Below are positions 1 through 11,923 of a DNA stretch of 64,000 nt, piece by piece. The stretch is from Siphonodentalium dalli (lineage: Eukaryota; Mollusca; Scaphopoda; Gadilida; Siphonodentaliidae), in assembly GCA_032622095.1 (NCBI GenBank), contig CP136067.1:74302705-74366704 (forward strand). Direction: 5' to 3'. Position 1 is the stretch's first letter. The number at the start of each line of letters is the position of its first letter. The notes beneath the pieces are model-generated. The model was not told the origin of the DNA, made no database searches, and saw only the letters and a program-made list of their open reading frames with translations. The position numbers and the translations under genes are program-made.

Positions 1-94
1 TCGAATCAAATATTTTTGACTCCCGAAGCCATTGAAATAGTAATTGAGAGGAGTTTTATCGGATTGAGTACCTTTAATAATAATGAGGAGCCAG

Positions 95-315
95 ATATGT
101 AATTGCACTTAGGTGAAATAAGAAATGTCTTATTTCGCTTAAGCGCAATAAGGAGTCCCCAGTCGTGCTTATGCGCAATAAGGACAATTCTAATTGAGCT
201 TAAGCACAATAAGAGAAGATATTATTGTGCTCATAAGATCAATAAGGAATATCTAATTTCGTTTAAGCGAAATATTAAAGGAATATTTTGATTGCACTTA
301 AGTGCAATTCCGTCT
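95..315. repeat. Degenerate array of CTTAAG-centred palindromes
   Basis: At least seven imperfect palindromes of 15-18 bp in about 220 bp, most centred on CTTAAG, with variants such as TTGCACTTAAGTGCAAT (perfect, near 292), TTTCGCTTAAGCGCAAT and TTTCGTTTAAGCGAAAT. They are separated by A/T-rich linkers that often contain AATAAG. The arms change in step with each other in several copies, so palindromy is better kept than sequence. No coding potential is visible. Confidence 0.7.
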
Positions 316-399
316 ACAGTTAATTCGACAAAACAATCGCCTGACAGCAATAATTGTAAATTGAAATCACGAAACCGCATATAATAAAAAGGAAACCTA

Positions 400-510
400 C
401 TGCTTTTGACTGGATATTATATCATTAGTGGGTAGGTGTACACGCAAATATCGATTTTCCAATCGGTATTTGCTTGTACCCGTTCATGATAATTCTCGTT
501 TTCAGTCAAA
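400..510. repeat. Imperfect fold-back hairpin
   Basis: The outer arms TTTTGACTG (406) and CAGTCAAAA (504), the middle arms GGGTA/TACCC, and the core GCAAATATCGATT/AATCGGTATTTGC (446-475) are nested in register, giving a roughly 105-bp imperfect hairpin. It could be an old fold-back MITE. The rest of 316-780 shows nothing recognisable. Confidence 0.55.
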
Positions 511-814
511 AACCATAGTTATATCCTCTCGTATCACCGTTGATAATTTGCACTGCTAATCGATATATCGATCGCTCAGCACAATTTCAAAGTAAAATGT
601 GCTACTTTCAGCACGAAACTGACATAGGAAAGTTTTCAACGATGAATACTATTTATATCAGGAAAATGAAGACATTGATAAGATTTGATAACATTATCCG
701 AAAATGTACTGAAAAAGAGTCTGAATGCATGCCCCTTTAATACTTTCATCATCATTTTGAAGACAAAAACTAAAGGCTGTCCCATGGATCCGTTTACCGC
801 TAGAAAACTGGGGA

Positions 815-2225
815 ACGGGAAGATTCGGTCGCGGGATGATTCGGCTCGGTATTTTTCGGTCGCGGGAAAATTCGGCTGAGAAGATTCGTCTGGGAAGATT
901 CCTCCAGTCTATTGATCTAGTTAATTAGTGCAGGTGTTGTGGCTTGTTGACAGCTTGTTCATTGTCTTATTGAAAGATCATTTAGTTGTAACAACAACAA
1001 CAACTAATTGAAACGATTGTGGTCTTGATTATCTCAGTTTTAGTAATAACACACTTTATCAGACGAATAATATAATAACAAATATGTAACATATTTACAC
1101 AAGCTGATAGAAGGTGTAACGGACAATACAAAATATCAATATTGAAATTTTTAACTGAACGAAATTGACATTTATTCTTTATTCGAAAACCCATAATTAA
1201 ACATTAAAATAATTTAAAATCATAACATTATTATAGAAAATAATTTTTTTATTACTTTTATTGTAAAAAATCGTAATTTTTTCTTGCTGTCCTGCTGTTA
1301 TTGCATAGCGTTTCTATTTCTATGAGTGTCGATTCTATATATCTTGGTTACTATCTCATGAAACAATTCCTACGAAATTGTCATTGTGCAGTTCCATTTT
1401 TGTTCAAATGAAATATTGACGATATATAACGAGCGTTTCTTATTATCTTATATTTATTTATATCATAAGTCATGGATAAAGAGTGTTTATTAATATAGTT
1501 TTTGTTATCCATTAAAAGTGTATTTACCAGCTATGTGGTTGTTCGTTCGAACATTGTTCATATATACACCATTCGGAGACACATAAAAATAAACAGCGAG
1601 TATTTCTCACTGATTTCATATCAGCATCCGAAGGATGATTCTGTATACTCCATCGCCAGTTATGCAAACACACTTAGTGCCAACTGAACTGAGTGTGAAA
1701 AACTGAACACCCTATCAAACATTCTTTTAGAATTATAATTTTTCGCCTTGCATGCTTATTAATAGTAATTTCTTATATAGTTCCCGAATGTGATATTGGG
1801 ATTTACCACACAATGTGTAAGTAATAATGCATTATCCATGTCAAAACTACTATAAAATATATGCCCACTTAACTCACAAAGATACAATTAAACTTTCTTT
1901 ATTATGAACATAAAATAATCTCATAAAGTATGTAAAATAAACGTGCACAAAAACATCATAAAAGTATTAACTTGGATTTATTCATGTGATATTTATCCAC
2001 AATTCATGAAAACACATACAAATAAACTTTCTTTATTATAAACATATACTCATAATATATATGTAAAAATAATTACGGTAAAACTATTAAAATTCCTCCC
2101 CAAAATAGGTCTAAACCTAGGACGATTCGGCCGATACATGGACGATTCGGCCGATACAACCAGCCGAATCTTCTCAGCCGAATCTTCCCAGCCGAATCTT
2201 CCCTCGGCCGAATCTTCACGGACCC
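815..2225. mobile_element. Element bounded by inverted GATTCGGC-repeat blocks
   Basis: At 818-900 the motif GATTCGG recurs about every 12-20 bp (GGGAAGATTCGG, CTGAGAAGATTCG and variants). At 2115-2222 the reverse complement recurs (four AGCCGAATCTTC-type units and two GACGATTCGGCCGATACA units). The two blocks form repeat-rich inverted ends around an AT-rich 1.2-kb interior without coding potential. Inside, a motif containing AAACTTTCTTTATTAT occurs at about 1890 and 2027 in the same orientation. The likely nature is a non-autonomous DNA transposon; exact ends and target duplication were not resolved. Confidence 0.5.
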
Positions 2226-2391
2226 GAAAACTGGACGTTTCTCGTCGAAATCTAAAGAGCATTGCTCGGACAACAATTGAACTTACTCGGGCGACGACAA
2301 CGGAACATACAGTACGGGAATCGGAGCGAAAACATAAATCACCGATTACAGCATTTTGATGGCTTTATAGGCAACAAAATTATAGGAGAAC

Positions 2392-2412
2392 ATGTCCCGG
2401 TTGAAGCTAGAG
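2392..2412 (+). other. Possible short first coding exon (M-S-R-L-K-L-E)
   Basis: An ATG opens seven codons that run straight into a good donor, GAG|GTAAAT at 2413, downstream of a locally CpG-richer stretch (about 2100-2400). It ends in phase 0, the phase required by the ETNK exon at 11924. Animal ETNKs have a K-L-x-V-T-V-like strand near the start. At least one more exon for the missing L-R-P-x-W region would be needed, and I did not find one. This is a weak suggestion only. Confidence 0.15.
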
Positions 2413-2935
2413 GTAAATATTAACATAATATGTTATTAAACTTGCATTATATCTGTGTTTTTACGTTTTTCGGCTGGTAAATTTGTAATTTGTTCGGTCG
2501 ACAAGCGGAAAAACTCAAAACGGAATCGGAATTTGCTCGGGCGGAATGAGATTTCGAGGAGCGGATCCTCCACAGTGAATGTACGCTAGTGTTCCGACCA
2601 GAAGAACAGACCGGAATATTCGGACATGTGAACGTTAGAGATTCCTCGGCCCTTTTATTTTAGGTGTACAATTTTGCCCGGACACCGGTAACTAATTGCG
2701 ACGGAAGTAACCTGGCGCCTTCACGGAGACGACAGATAACGCTTCGCAAATGAAACCTGCTGTCGCGGTGATATAAAGAGAACATAAGGTGATATTGTCA
2801 ATGCTATGCTATATGTAAGTCACAACAGTCAGAATGATGTATACCAGTCATAATATCAATGAATATGGAGATCGCCACGATCGATAACGTGTTTACCGTT
2901 TCTGATTTTCGTGTTATCAAAAATAAACAAAATAT
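2413..2935. other. Non-repeat stretch with raised CpG content, no gene recognised
   Basis: CG-containing words (CGGAATCGGAA, TGCTCGGGCGG, GGCGCC, ACGGAGACGACAG) are denser here and just upstream (2230-2340) than in the surrounding AT-rich DNA. This could be the decayed flank of the preceding element or a promoter-proximal region. No TATA box, open frame or RNA gene was recognised. Confidence 0.3.
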
Positions 2936-3480
2936 TATTAGCTCACCTGAGACGAATTCTCCGGTGGAGCTATAGTCATCACTCCTCGTCCGTCGTCCGT
3001 CCATCCGTCCGTCCATCCGTCAACAATTCTTTGAACATCTTCTCCTCTGGAACCGTAAATCCAAATTGGTTCAAATTTGGTGTGGATGTTCCCTAGGTGA
3101 CTCTCATTCAGATTTGTTCAAATGAGGTCATTGGGTCAAATAGTTGTGAAACCAGGGCCATAACTCTATTCCTCCATAGTAATTCTTACAACGACTCCTT
3201 GTCCAGAACCATTGGGCCGATTTAGCTAATATTTGGTATGGATGGTCCTTGGGTGACTGGTGTTCAGATTTGTTCAAATGAGGTCACCCGGTCAATTAGT
3301 TGAGAAACCAGGGCCATAACTCATAGTAATTCTAAGAATGACTTCTCAAAAAATAAAGGGCCGATTTAGCTTATATTTGGTACAGAGGGACCTTGGGTGA
3401 CTGGGGTTCAGATTTGTTCAAATTGGGTCACTGGGTCAAATAGGGGCAGAGCCAGGGACATAACTAAAAAAATAATAATA
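2936..3480. repeat. Pearl-like tandem-core element, copy 1
   Basis: Starts with GCTCACCTGAGACGAATTC, a GTCCGTCC/ATCCGTCC microsatellite head (2990-3020), then about three units of about 150 bp that share CAGATTTGTTCAAATGAGGT and CAGGGCCATAACT. A head microsatellite plus tandem core units resembles the bivalve pearl elements; assignment to that family is inference. Confidence 0.65.
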
Positions 3481-3897
3481 TCATTTTTGCATTTTGACCT
3501 TTGATTTTTTTTTAGACACATTACAGCTACCCCACCCTCCCCCACCCCACCTCCTGTCCCTGCCACACCATGCTGTACCATACCATATTATCTCTGCCTA
3601 GTTCACCCCATTAAAATCCTTGTTTTGATCACAGCTGTAGGAGTATCACAAAGCTGTTTGTGCAGTCCTTAAAACCTAATTATCTAAATGTCAACACCTC
3701 TCCTCAAGACATACTGGTAGCTGATGGTTTCATGAATGGAATACACTGGCTTTCAAGGTCATGGGAATCTTGTTAAGCTAATGTAGTCAGGCATTCATAT
3801 AAATCATGTATGTCATATTCTCGCAGGGATGTCCCCACAGTGTTGGGGGGGGGGGGGGGTGATATTGACAGATTTGTTCAATGAAATGTAATTTTGA

Positions 3898-4520
3898 AGT
3901 TCACCTGAGACGAAGCTATAGTCATCACTTCTCATCTGTCACCTGTCTGTCCGTCCATCCATCTGTCAACAATTCTTTGAACATCTCTAGATCAAAAAGA
4001 CTGAATGGGTTCATATTTGGTGTGGATGTTCCCTAGGTGACTCACATTCAGATTTGTTCAAAGAGGTCACTCTGTCAAATGGTTGTGAAGCCAGGGCCAT
4101 AACTCTTGCCCTCCATAGTAATTCTTAAAAACGACTTCTCATGTACCATCAGGTTGAATGTGTTCATATTTGGTATGAAGGGTCCTTTTGTGACTAGTTC
4201 AGATTTGTTCAAATGGGGTCACCTGGTCAAATAGGGGCCAAGCAAAGGACAGTTTTCCTCTTAATATGCTTCCTTCACACGGACCATCAGGTTTATTTTA
4301 CTGATATTTAGTATGAAGGGTTCTTTGGTGTCTGGGATTCAAATTTATTCAGATGGGGTCAACAGGTTAAATAGGGTGAGACCAGGGACATAACTGTATG
4401 TCTCTATAGTAATATTTAAAATGTCTTCTCAAGAGAGGTTGAACTATTTAGCTTACATATATAGTATGGAGGATCCTTTAGTGACTGAGATTTGTTAACA
4501 TGAGGTCAACCGTTAAGAAA
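3898..4520. repeat. Pearl-like tandem-core element, copy 2
   Basis: Begins with the same TTCACCTGAGACGAAGC / AGCTATAGTCATCAC head and CTGTCCGTCCATCC microsatellite as the copy at 2936, followed by core units with the CAGATTTGTTCAAA and GCCAGGGCCATAACTC motifs, more diverged toward the 3' side. Same orientation as copy 1. A 15-G run (3845-3859) precedes it. Confidence 0.65.
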
Positions 4521-5430
4521 TGATGGGGCTATGGGGACTTAAGACTTTTGTGTCTAATAAAATCATTAAAATACAAAATTCATTAAAACATCTACCTTGG
4601 AACTACCTGACTGATTAATTTGACATACATATAGTGTTTTTGGGTCCATGGATATGGGGCTTTAAACATGTCTAAATGGTTTTATAAAAAGGTGCTTGTG
4701 AGATTGGAAATTTCCAACAATTGAGAAAGTTTGAGATGTCGGTTGTGAAATTCCAACCTAAGACTTGGGAGTCTGGAGCCCGGTCGGGAGGGGACATGAG
4801 CTGGAGGATGGGGGGGGGGGGGGGTGATCAGTAGTGTACAGATATTCACCGATCAACATACATGAAGCCTCTCTAGCCACATATCTTGTTTAGATCTACT
4901 TCTTTTAAAGTGATTATGAAAAGTTCTGACTGTTATGGTCTCCAGAGTCCCAGTCTTATCAGTCTTTGCAGTCTGGTGAGCGACCCCACAGTCTTTGACT
5001 GTCTTGTTTACTATCATCTTGTCAAACCCCTGTGCTCAGACACTCCGCTCGCTGGTTCCGACCAATTCCAGAACGTAACACTTCCGCCGTCAACACTACA
5101 ACAGTCATCACTCACCCAGACAAAAAGTCAACAGTCCAGTAAATGACACCATCTTAATTCTTATGCTGTTATGGCCAATATGGGGGGGGTCAGTGATTAC
5201 CCGCCCATGAGACAACCCGCCCGTTTCACTCCGGGACAACCTGCCCGCCTAAAAAAAATTGTAATTAGGAGTAGGACTAGGAGTAGGAGGTGTGAGGTAA
5301 TTATGAGATGTTTGTTTAAAGAAACTGGGTTGCTCTATATTCAAATTATTGATTTTTATTTGATGTAATAATAAATAATATACACATGTAATATAACTTG
5401 ATAACGTAAACACAACAATGTATCAACGAT
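4521..5430. other. Gene-free stretch with a 15-G run
   Basis: Only a G15 tract (4810-4824) and short open frames with no recognisable protein are present. A purine-rich AGGAGTAGGACTAGGAGTAGG run lies near 5266-5287. Confidence 0.4.
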
Positions 5431-5635
5431 AATATGTTTATTCAAGTTTATACGATAATATGTTTATTCGAGTTTAATGAATGAAGTTTAAAAACAAATA
5501 TTAAAAACAAAGTTTAATGAACGAAGTATAATACGAATGAAGTATACGCATGAACGAAGTTTAATGAACGAAGTTTAAAAAAACAAATTTTAAACGAAGT
5601 TTAATGAACGATATGTGATATGAACGATCGAATGG
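5430..5635. repeat. Degenerate AT-rich minisatellite (AACGAAGTTTAATG)
   Basis: The words AACGAAGTTTAATG and GAATGAAGT recur at least seven times with variable spacers (TTTAAAAACAAATA and similar); the 5' part has two copies of ATAATATGTTTATTC. Simple, decayed tandem repeat. A G17 tract follows at 5682-5698; 5700-6490 shows nothing recognisable. Confidence 0.6.
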
Positions 5636-7485
5636 TTGACAATTAATATTAAAAATTTCTGGACACCCCACCTGTGTTTAAGGGGGGGGGGGGGGGGGAA
5701 ATGACAATGTAAGATCTGTCACATCTTACGATTGTGTTGACATGCTATATTCAATACTGTAAGTCACCGCGGGGAAAAAGTGAAACTGATAGTAGAAACA
5801 TAATTTAATTCCCAGAGAAAAATCATAAATATTTGCAACAAAACTCTCGCAAAAGATTGTTATGTTGAAAACTAAACAATTTTAAAGTTAATTTTAGTTA
5901 TAACTAAACCTAATTGTGTTGAAATAGGCATTTGAAACAAAGAAATTTGTCAAGTTACATTCCGAATTCAATGCATTTTGGTACGACGTCTGAGGTCACA
6001 TAACCAGATATAACTGTGTTTGACCTAGTTTATGCCAAAATTTTGGGTGTAGTGTTTGTTCGGGGGAATGTCTGGGCAATCTATCTTATGGGAAGCAGGT
6101 TTGATGCTTTTTAGAAATTTAGAATGCCAAGACCCAGCCAGGTCTCTAATTTTTGGGTACACTTTTTTTCTAAGGTCCATTTTGTGTCTAATTTTCTTCA
6201 ATTAAAAGTTCAAAAAGCCATAAACATCTTCAAAAATATACCTGATAAAAAAAAGAGTGCAATCTCACCTTTCCGATGATATACATCTCAGCCAATGAAA
6301 ATATTGTTTGCCCCTCCCGGTTTCAACTTGTTTACAAGACACAATTGATAGAACAGCCACAAAAGCAGGTTTGTCGAGGCATTTGGCCTCCCATAAAACT
6401 GAAGCAGAAATATTGGGTGGGAGGGTGGTTGCGCAAAAATAATTGTTGAAAGATTCGGACGAAAATTTTTACCTGAAAGAGGCCGTATGTTGTGATTATT
6501 AGAGTTTAATATATGCCCGGGAATTGAAAAAACAGAAACCGGAACGAAACCCCTTCAGAACCGGGAACGTTCCCGGGAAATGTATGGCTTGTATGCACAA
6601 GTTGTACAACACAAGTTATGTGAAATTTGACTAGTTTTGATTGACAGGGATCATAATAGTGATAATTTAGATTAACTAATTAATGGATATTCCGAATTGT
6701 TATATTTGACCTTCTTGGGCCACATAATGGTATATACAACGTAACGTTACACAAGTTGGAAAACCACTGTGTAGGAACTGTTACATCGGAAATCGTTCTA
6801 TCGCCGGTTTGTGTTGGTTCTTGCCTGATTTGTGACGGTTCTTGCTGATCGAAATTATACATTTTCACGACTTTTTGACAGTTAAAACGCAATTTTGATG
6901 CATCTAGGTGATAATTCGATTAGTTATTTTCGATCCCATAACAATCTGTGGCACCAATGAGCGTGTTAATAACGAAAAATTCATTGTGCGAGTCATAACA
7001 ACGACAAGAACTGCGAATTTTTATTATTGTTTGGGTTCTCTCCTGATCGAGTCGGTTCTATCCCCATTAATCGTTCTATACGGGTAAAACTATTGCTAAT
7101 ATTTGCCATGGTACATGGTTCAAATTGCCAATTTTGTGAAAGTGTACAAAGATAAACACAACAAACTATGCATTAAGTTGAAATTTGCACCACTTGTCAT
7201 TAATTTCGACGAATTACACTGCCTTTCTATGCTTATCCAATAAGCTGTGTTACGCCTATCAAAATTCACAAAGTCGCCAGCTAGTTTGAAAAATAACTCG
7301 TTTTGCAGGCCCGACATTACCATGAGTCAACAGCCGGTTAACAATAGTGAAATTTCATTGTGCTGGACTTCGTAAAGCGTGAGCGTAGACGGGATATATA
7401 GAGTTATCTGTCTTGTATTTTATCTATTATATATTTTGGAACTTCTGTCTGTATGTATGTATTTGTGTTATAGACTCGAAAAACT

Positions 7486-7905
7486 GCTCGACCGATCCGA
7501 CTCAAATTTGGTGTGTAGGCCTACTTTGATCCGGGGAACAATATGGGCGGGTCCAATTTCACGTGCGTCCGTGTCCTTGACCTCACTCAAATACGCTCAT
7601 ATAGGCATGTTTCTGGACCTCGACCGATCCCACTCAAATTTGGTAGCTGGTTCTATTTTGATCACGGGAACAATATGGGCGGGTCCAATTTCAATTGCGA
7701 CCGTGTCCTTGACCTTGACCTCGCTCATATACGCTCATATAGGCATCTTTCTGGACCTCGACCAATCCGACTCAAATCTGGTATAATGTAGGCCTACTTT
7801 GATCCCGGGAACAATATGGGTTGGTCCAATTTCACGTGCGCACATGTCATTGACCTTGACCATATTCACTCATATAGGCATGTTTCCGGGCCGATCGAAC
7901 AATAG
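7486..7905. repeat. Three-unit tandem array, about 131-138 bp period
   Basis: Units begin near 7490, 7621 and 7759 with CGACC(G/A)ATCC(G/C)ACTCAAAT and each contains GGGAACAATATGGG(C/T)(G/T)GGTCCA and CTCATATAGGCATG. It lies inside the hAT-like element. Open frames here simply follow the repeat. Confidence 0.8.
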
Positions 7906-8234
7906 TTTGCCTAGGCGGAGACGATCACAAAAAAATCCCTAAATAGCCCGGACGAAGAGGGCCGGGCACATCGGCTATTGTTGTCTCTTTTCGTAGACGT
8001 ATTTTACTCAACAAAAAGCCAAAAATAAGACGTTAAAAGTTAGTTGACACCCATACAATGTTCTGATTACGCAGTTTATGAAGTTTATGTCGGGCATCCG
8101 CTTGCTGGATGCTGATTATCTAGGTTAAATTATAGAATTCTAGAATATGCAGCTATTAAAGCATATACAAGCACGGTAATCTTCCATTCAATCATATTTT
8201 AGATTGACTAGGGATCTCTGATTTTTTAATAGAA

Positions 8235-8540
8235 GATATAAAAAAGCAAAGAATCCTACAGTTACAAACATTATTATATGGATGTTAAACCTTTGGTTAC
8301 TAAATGTGCTGTAATTAGAATTGACTTGAATCCTATTGATTAATTTGTAGGAATTCTTAGCTATTAAGTTCAACAAGCAGTAACATATAAAAAAGAGAAA
8401 AGAATCATGCAGTTACAAATATTATTATATGGATGTTAATTCTTTGATGACTAAATGTGCTATAAAGAGCAGCTACTTGAATCCTATTGATTCATTTGTA
8501 GGAATGCTCAGCTATTAAATTCAACATGCAGTAACAGATT
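8235..8540. repeat. Tandem duplication of about 155 bp
   Basis: Two copies (about 8235-8390 and 8393-8537) share CAGTTACAAA(C/T)ATTATTATA, TGACTTGAATCCTATTGATT-type and TTTGTAGGAAT(T/G)CT segments in the same order, with scattered substitutions. No coding potential. Confidence 0.75.
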
Positions 8541-9130
8541 GTTTGAATTATTAGCTAAACATTCATACAAATGAATCATTAAAAATTAGTGTTATGGGTG
8601 TCTGAACCTGGCTATTACAAGGCACATTATTATTCATCGCTACTAACGTGTCAAGTGAGCAGGGACGTGGGCTGGAGGGTATCCAATGTTGGGGCGTCCA
8701 CCTTGGAATTTCCAACCGCACCATCCCCTTGAAACAGACCAAACTCATGCACAGGGCCTGGGCTTTGGTTTTTCCCAACTGCATGACACATTATAGCTCT
8801 AGATTGTATACCATTCTGAAGTGAATTGATCAGTAGCCTTTGATTGGCCACCATGCAAACCGGGGGAGAAACTCAGGATACATGGGCCCAGTGAGAAAAT
8901 GTGGATATCTGAACCTGAAAATTGCAAAAAAAAACATATAGACTGGCTTCAAGATTCCCAAGTGTTGGAAGTTTCCAACCTGGTGCCTCACCCCCACAAG
9001 ATTGGAAATGTTCCCAACAGATGGAGAGAGAAATGATTTATTTTGCAAAAGAGCATACATTATTTAATACAAAGCATACTAATTAAATGGAATTAGATTA
9101 TTTGTCCATTAAACCAGTTTCTTGCCAATT

Positions 9131-9154
9131 GGGGGGGGGGGGGGGGGGGGGGGG
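9131..9154 (+). repeat. G24 homopolymer tract
   Basis: Uninterrupted run of 24 G on the plus strand. It is the longest of seven G runs of 12 or more in the window (others at 3845, 4810, 5682, 35409, 36289, 63761), all on the plus strand. Confidence 0.9.
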
Positions 9155-11425
9155 TAAATGTGATATAGAAAACTAGATCACACCTGCTCCCTACTAGTAC
9201 TTCATGTCCACCCATCATGAGTTTTGGATCAACTCTAAAGAAGAGGTGTCCATTTGTATATGTCAAATATGGTTGATTACATGTTTAAAGTGTAGGAAAG
9301 TATGCAAATGTTAGTCTAAAAAGCGACAAAATCCCCACTATTAAATTGTTGCCAAATCAAATTAAGAGAACAATTTCAACATATTGTTGGTGTTAAATTT
9401 CAAACCAATCTATTGTAAGATAAGAAATTTGTAACTGTTGAACATTTTGACCAAAGTTGGGGATAGACACCAATTAAGCACTCCCTCCCCAAGCCACCAC
9501 CCACCACCCCAATCGCGTCATAACCTATCAGTGATTCAGTTGAAAGTGATTTCATAAGTTATATTCATGTCTGGGCAACAAACATGTGTATATGTCCACC
9601 AGGCGGACTTCAGAGGAGGAAATATGATGGCGCTGGCATTGAAATATTGTCACACCTGGATCTTTCAATAATGCCCAGATTAAGTAAATGAATATAACAT
9701 ATCATATTCTCCTGAGGGTAGATTTATATTACCATTGGTCATTTATATAGGCGGGCATGATTATGATACTATACTCATCGGGACTTTCAATATTTTATTT
9801 CTGCCTATTAATGTCACTTAATCTCCCGTATTAGGTATTTATTGTGTTATTTCTTAATATACCTGTTCTATTATGCAAATTACATAAGCTACAGTCATTA
9901 TCTGGTTTAAAATGTCAGATACACAAGACGATTTTCGGACCCAAGTGCAGAAATCCATCGAATAAATCTCATGGACAGAACCGTCACAGCCATGATCGGT
10001 TTGAAATAGAACCGTAACACGCACCCGTGTTGATTACGAGGTCACAGCTCCCAATTATCAACCCCTATCGGGATACTTTCTCAGCTATTTTACAAAAGAA
10101 TAACACGGGTACACTATATAGTCAGTGTTTGTCTTCAGAATGCGTTTCATATTTTATACACCACGAAAAACAAAGAAATTGCGTCCACGTGGCTTGATTT
10201 TCAGTGGTAACATGTTGATATTTACGCGTTAACTCGCTAATACCGAGTTAATTGTGGTCTAGAGTTCAGGTTTCGGTAACACGGCACTTCTGCAGCCTCT
10301 GCTCATTCAGGAAAGTTTAATATATTCAAGATATCTATAATTATGCGTGATTTTGTCACAAAAATGATTATTTTCAATCATCAGGAACCGTAACAAATCG
10401 GGCAAGAACCATCACACTACCGGCGATAGAACGATTTCCGATGTAACAGTTCCTACACAGTGTGGAAAACATAAAACCATCATTCCGACTTCCCAAGCTT
10501 CAAACGAATTGTTGCCGATGTTGTGAACTGGTCGTGGCATCTCGTAACTTGTCTTTGTGTACGTATACTTAAGAGAATACAAAATAAACAGTCTATATAT
10601 AGTTCAATGAAATTTGTGTGTTAATTTCCAAAACTTTTTTTATCAGGAGTCGGATGTAGTCTTGAAAATTACATTCGGAGCAACAAGTCACCCAGTGACT
10701 TGTCAGTCTATAGTAGCCATTGTGCTGTACATTATGTCTATGTTGCGTAACTTTTGTTATAATGGAAGCTCGAAATGTACAGGTATAATATTGTAACTGG
10801 ACTCTACACTGATATTCACAAGACTCACAAGTTCGCAACTTGCCTGAAACGATTTGCTATTACGGAAATTAGAATTTTAGAATGCGTATATCGGCAGCAA
10901 CTGCACGTGCATCACGGTTTATTTAGGTCATACACCGCACATTAAAGCAACTGCGTGGGAGTACAGTCTGTCCATGTGTCGCTATCAATAGCCTGAGATT
11001 GCTGACGCAACATCGCCACAATTGATAATTTGATACATGTTGTAAAAGTCTTGTTTCCCAAAAACGGTTCATGCCGTGCTACGTTGTGACTCATAAGCTC
11101 GTGTCGCGAAGTCATGTCTGTGCATGGGCCACGAGACCAAACCTTAAGTCCTTAACCCTTAGACGATAGCATGGTCAATTCTATTCACACTTTATGTAGA
11201 ATTTGCAGATATATAACATATATATTGCATTGTGCGCCGTGCATGGACACGTTAAACGAAATTATGTGCCATTGGTGTCCCCCACTACCCTGATGTATGA
11301 TATATCAAGTGTTAACAATTCACCCCGTTCCCGGTTCATACAAATCATATTCCCACGAAACGGGAATGAGTATGAGACCCGGGAACCAGGAAATTCCCGT
11401 TCCCGGATTAAACCCTAGTGAACAT

Positions 11426-11923
11426 CCCATGACCTGATGCCAGACGAAATAGTTTCTTTCTCAATATCGTCGTGCTTTGTTCAATGCTTTAGTATATACT
11501 CGTCGCTTTAGGGCAAACAAAGGCGTTATCTCAGTTAGTTGACAGTTGGTGAACTGTGAGGAATAGAAGCTGGCAAATTGAGTGACTGATTTCCAGAACG
11601 ATCCGCGTGTACTGAACTGATCAGATACGGTATATGGGCTCTTGTGTACTGTCAGATCTATTTATAGTTATCATGAGTTTACTGTTCCAAATGCAACCAG
11701 GCGGGATAAATGATCCGCTGCTAGCTATGCTATGGCATCTCTGTTTTATTCTTAGTTCGGGTCTTGTTGTCCCTGTGTGCAGTTGTCTTGGGTCTTGTTG
11801 TCCCAGGGTGATCGGGTAGTGTTTTTCCCTGGGCTGGTGTGTGACTCGACAGTCATTGACAGTCTTGTTCCAATTTGTTTGGGACCCCAGTCTGGAACCT
11901 AATACCAGCTTTGATAATTTCAG
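11426..11923. other. Upstream intron or 5' region, nothing recognised
   Basis: Single-copy-looking DNA directly before the first recognised ETNK exon. It contains a GGTCTTGTTGTCCC direct repeat (11759 and 11790) and the splice acceptor at 11922-11923. No upstream coding exon was found. Confidence 0.4.

Larger units (their letters stand above)
6765..10462. mobile_element. Non-autonomous hAT-like element, 3698 bp, 8-bp target duplication
   Basis: Inverted termini of about 85 bp start CACTGTGTAGGAACTGTTAC; the right-end copy (10385-10462) reads the same on the other strand with few mismatches. TGGAAAAC is directly repeated at 6757-6764 and 10463-10470, an exact 8-bp target duplication. Length of duplication and the 5'-CA start fit the hAT superfamily. 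No transposase was found in any frame, so it depends on a source elsewhere. It carries internal tandem arrays (7490-7890, 8235-8540) and a G24 tract. Confidence 0.8.
6500..11417. mobile_element. Outer hAT-like element interrupted by a second element
   Basis: Left end TAGAGTTTAATATATGCCCG at 6500; right end in reverse complement TAGGGTTTAATCCGGGAACG at 11417. Subterminal CCGGGAA/TTCCCGG motifs lie at both ends. The flanking 8-mers GTGATTAT (6492-6499) and GTGAACAT (11418-11425) match at six of eight bases, a plausible aged hAT target duplication. The element's own sequence is 6500-6764 plus 10471-11417; the rest is the nested element. No transposase reading frame was recognised. Confidence 0.55.

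Noticed and set aside
8680..8710. Upstream ETNK exon containing R-P-P-W
   Set aside because: The words resemble the L-R-P-x-W motif but flanking residues do not fit, no splice sites frame it, and it lies inside a hAT element.
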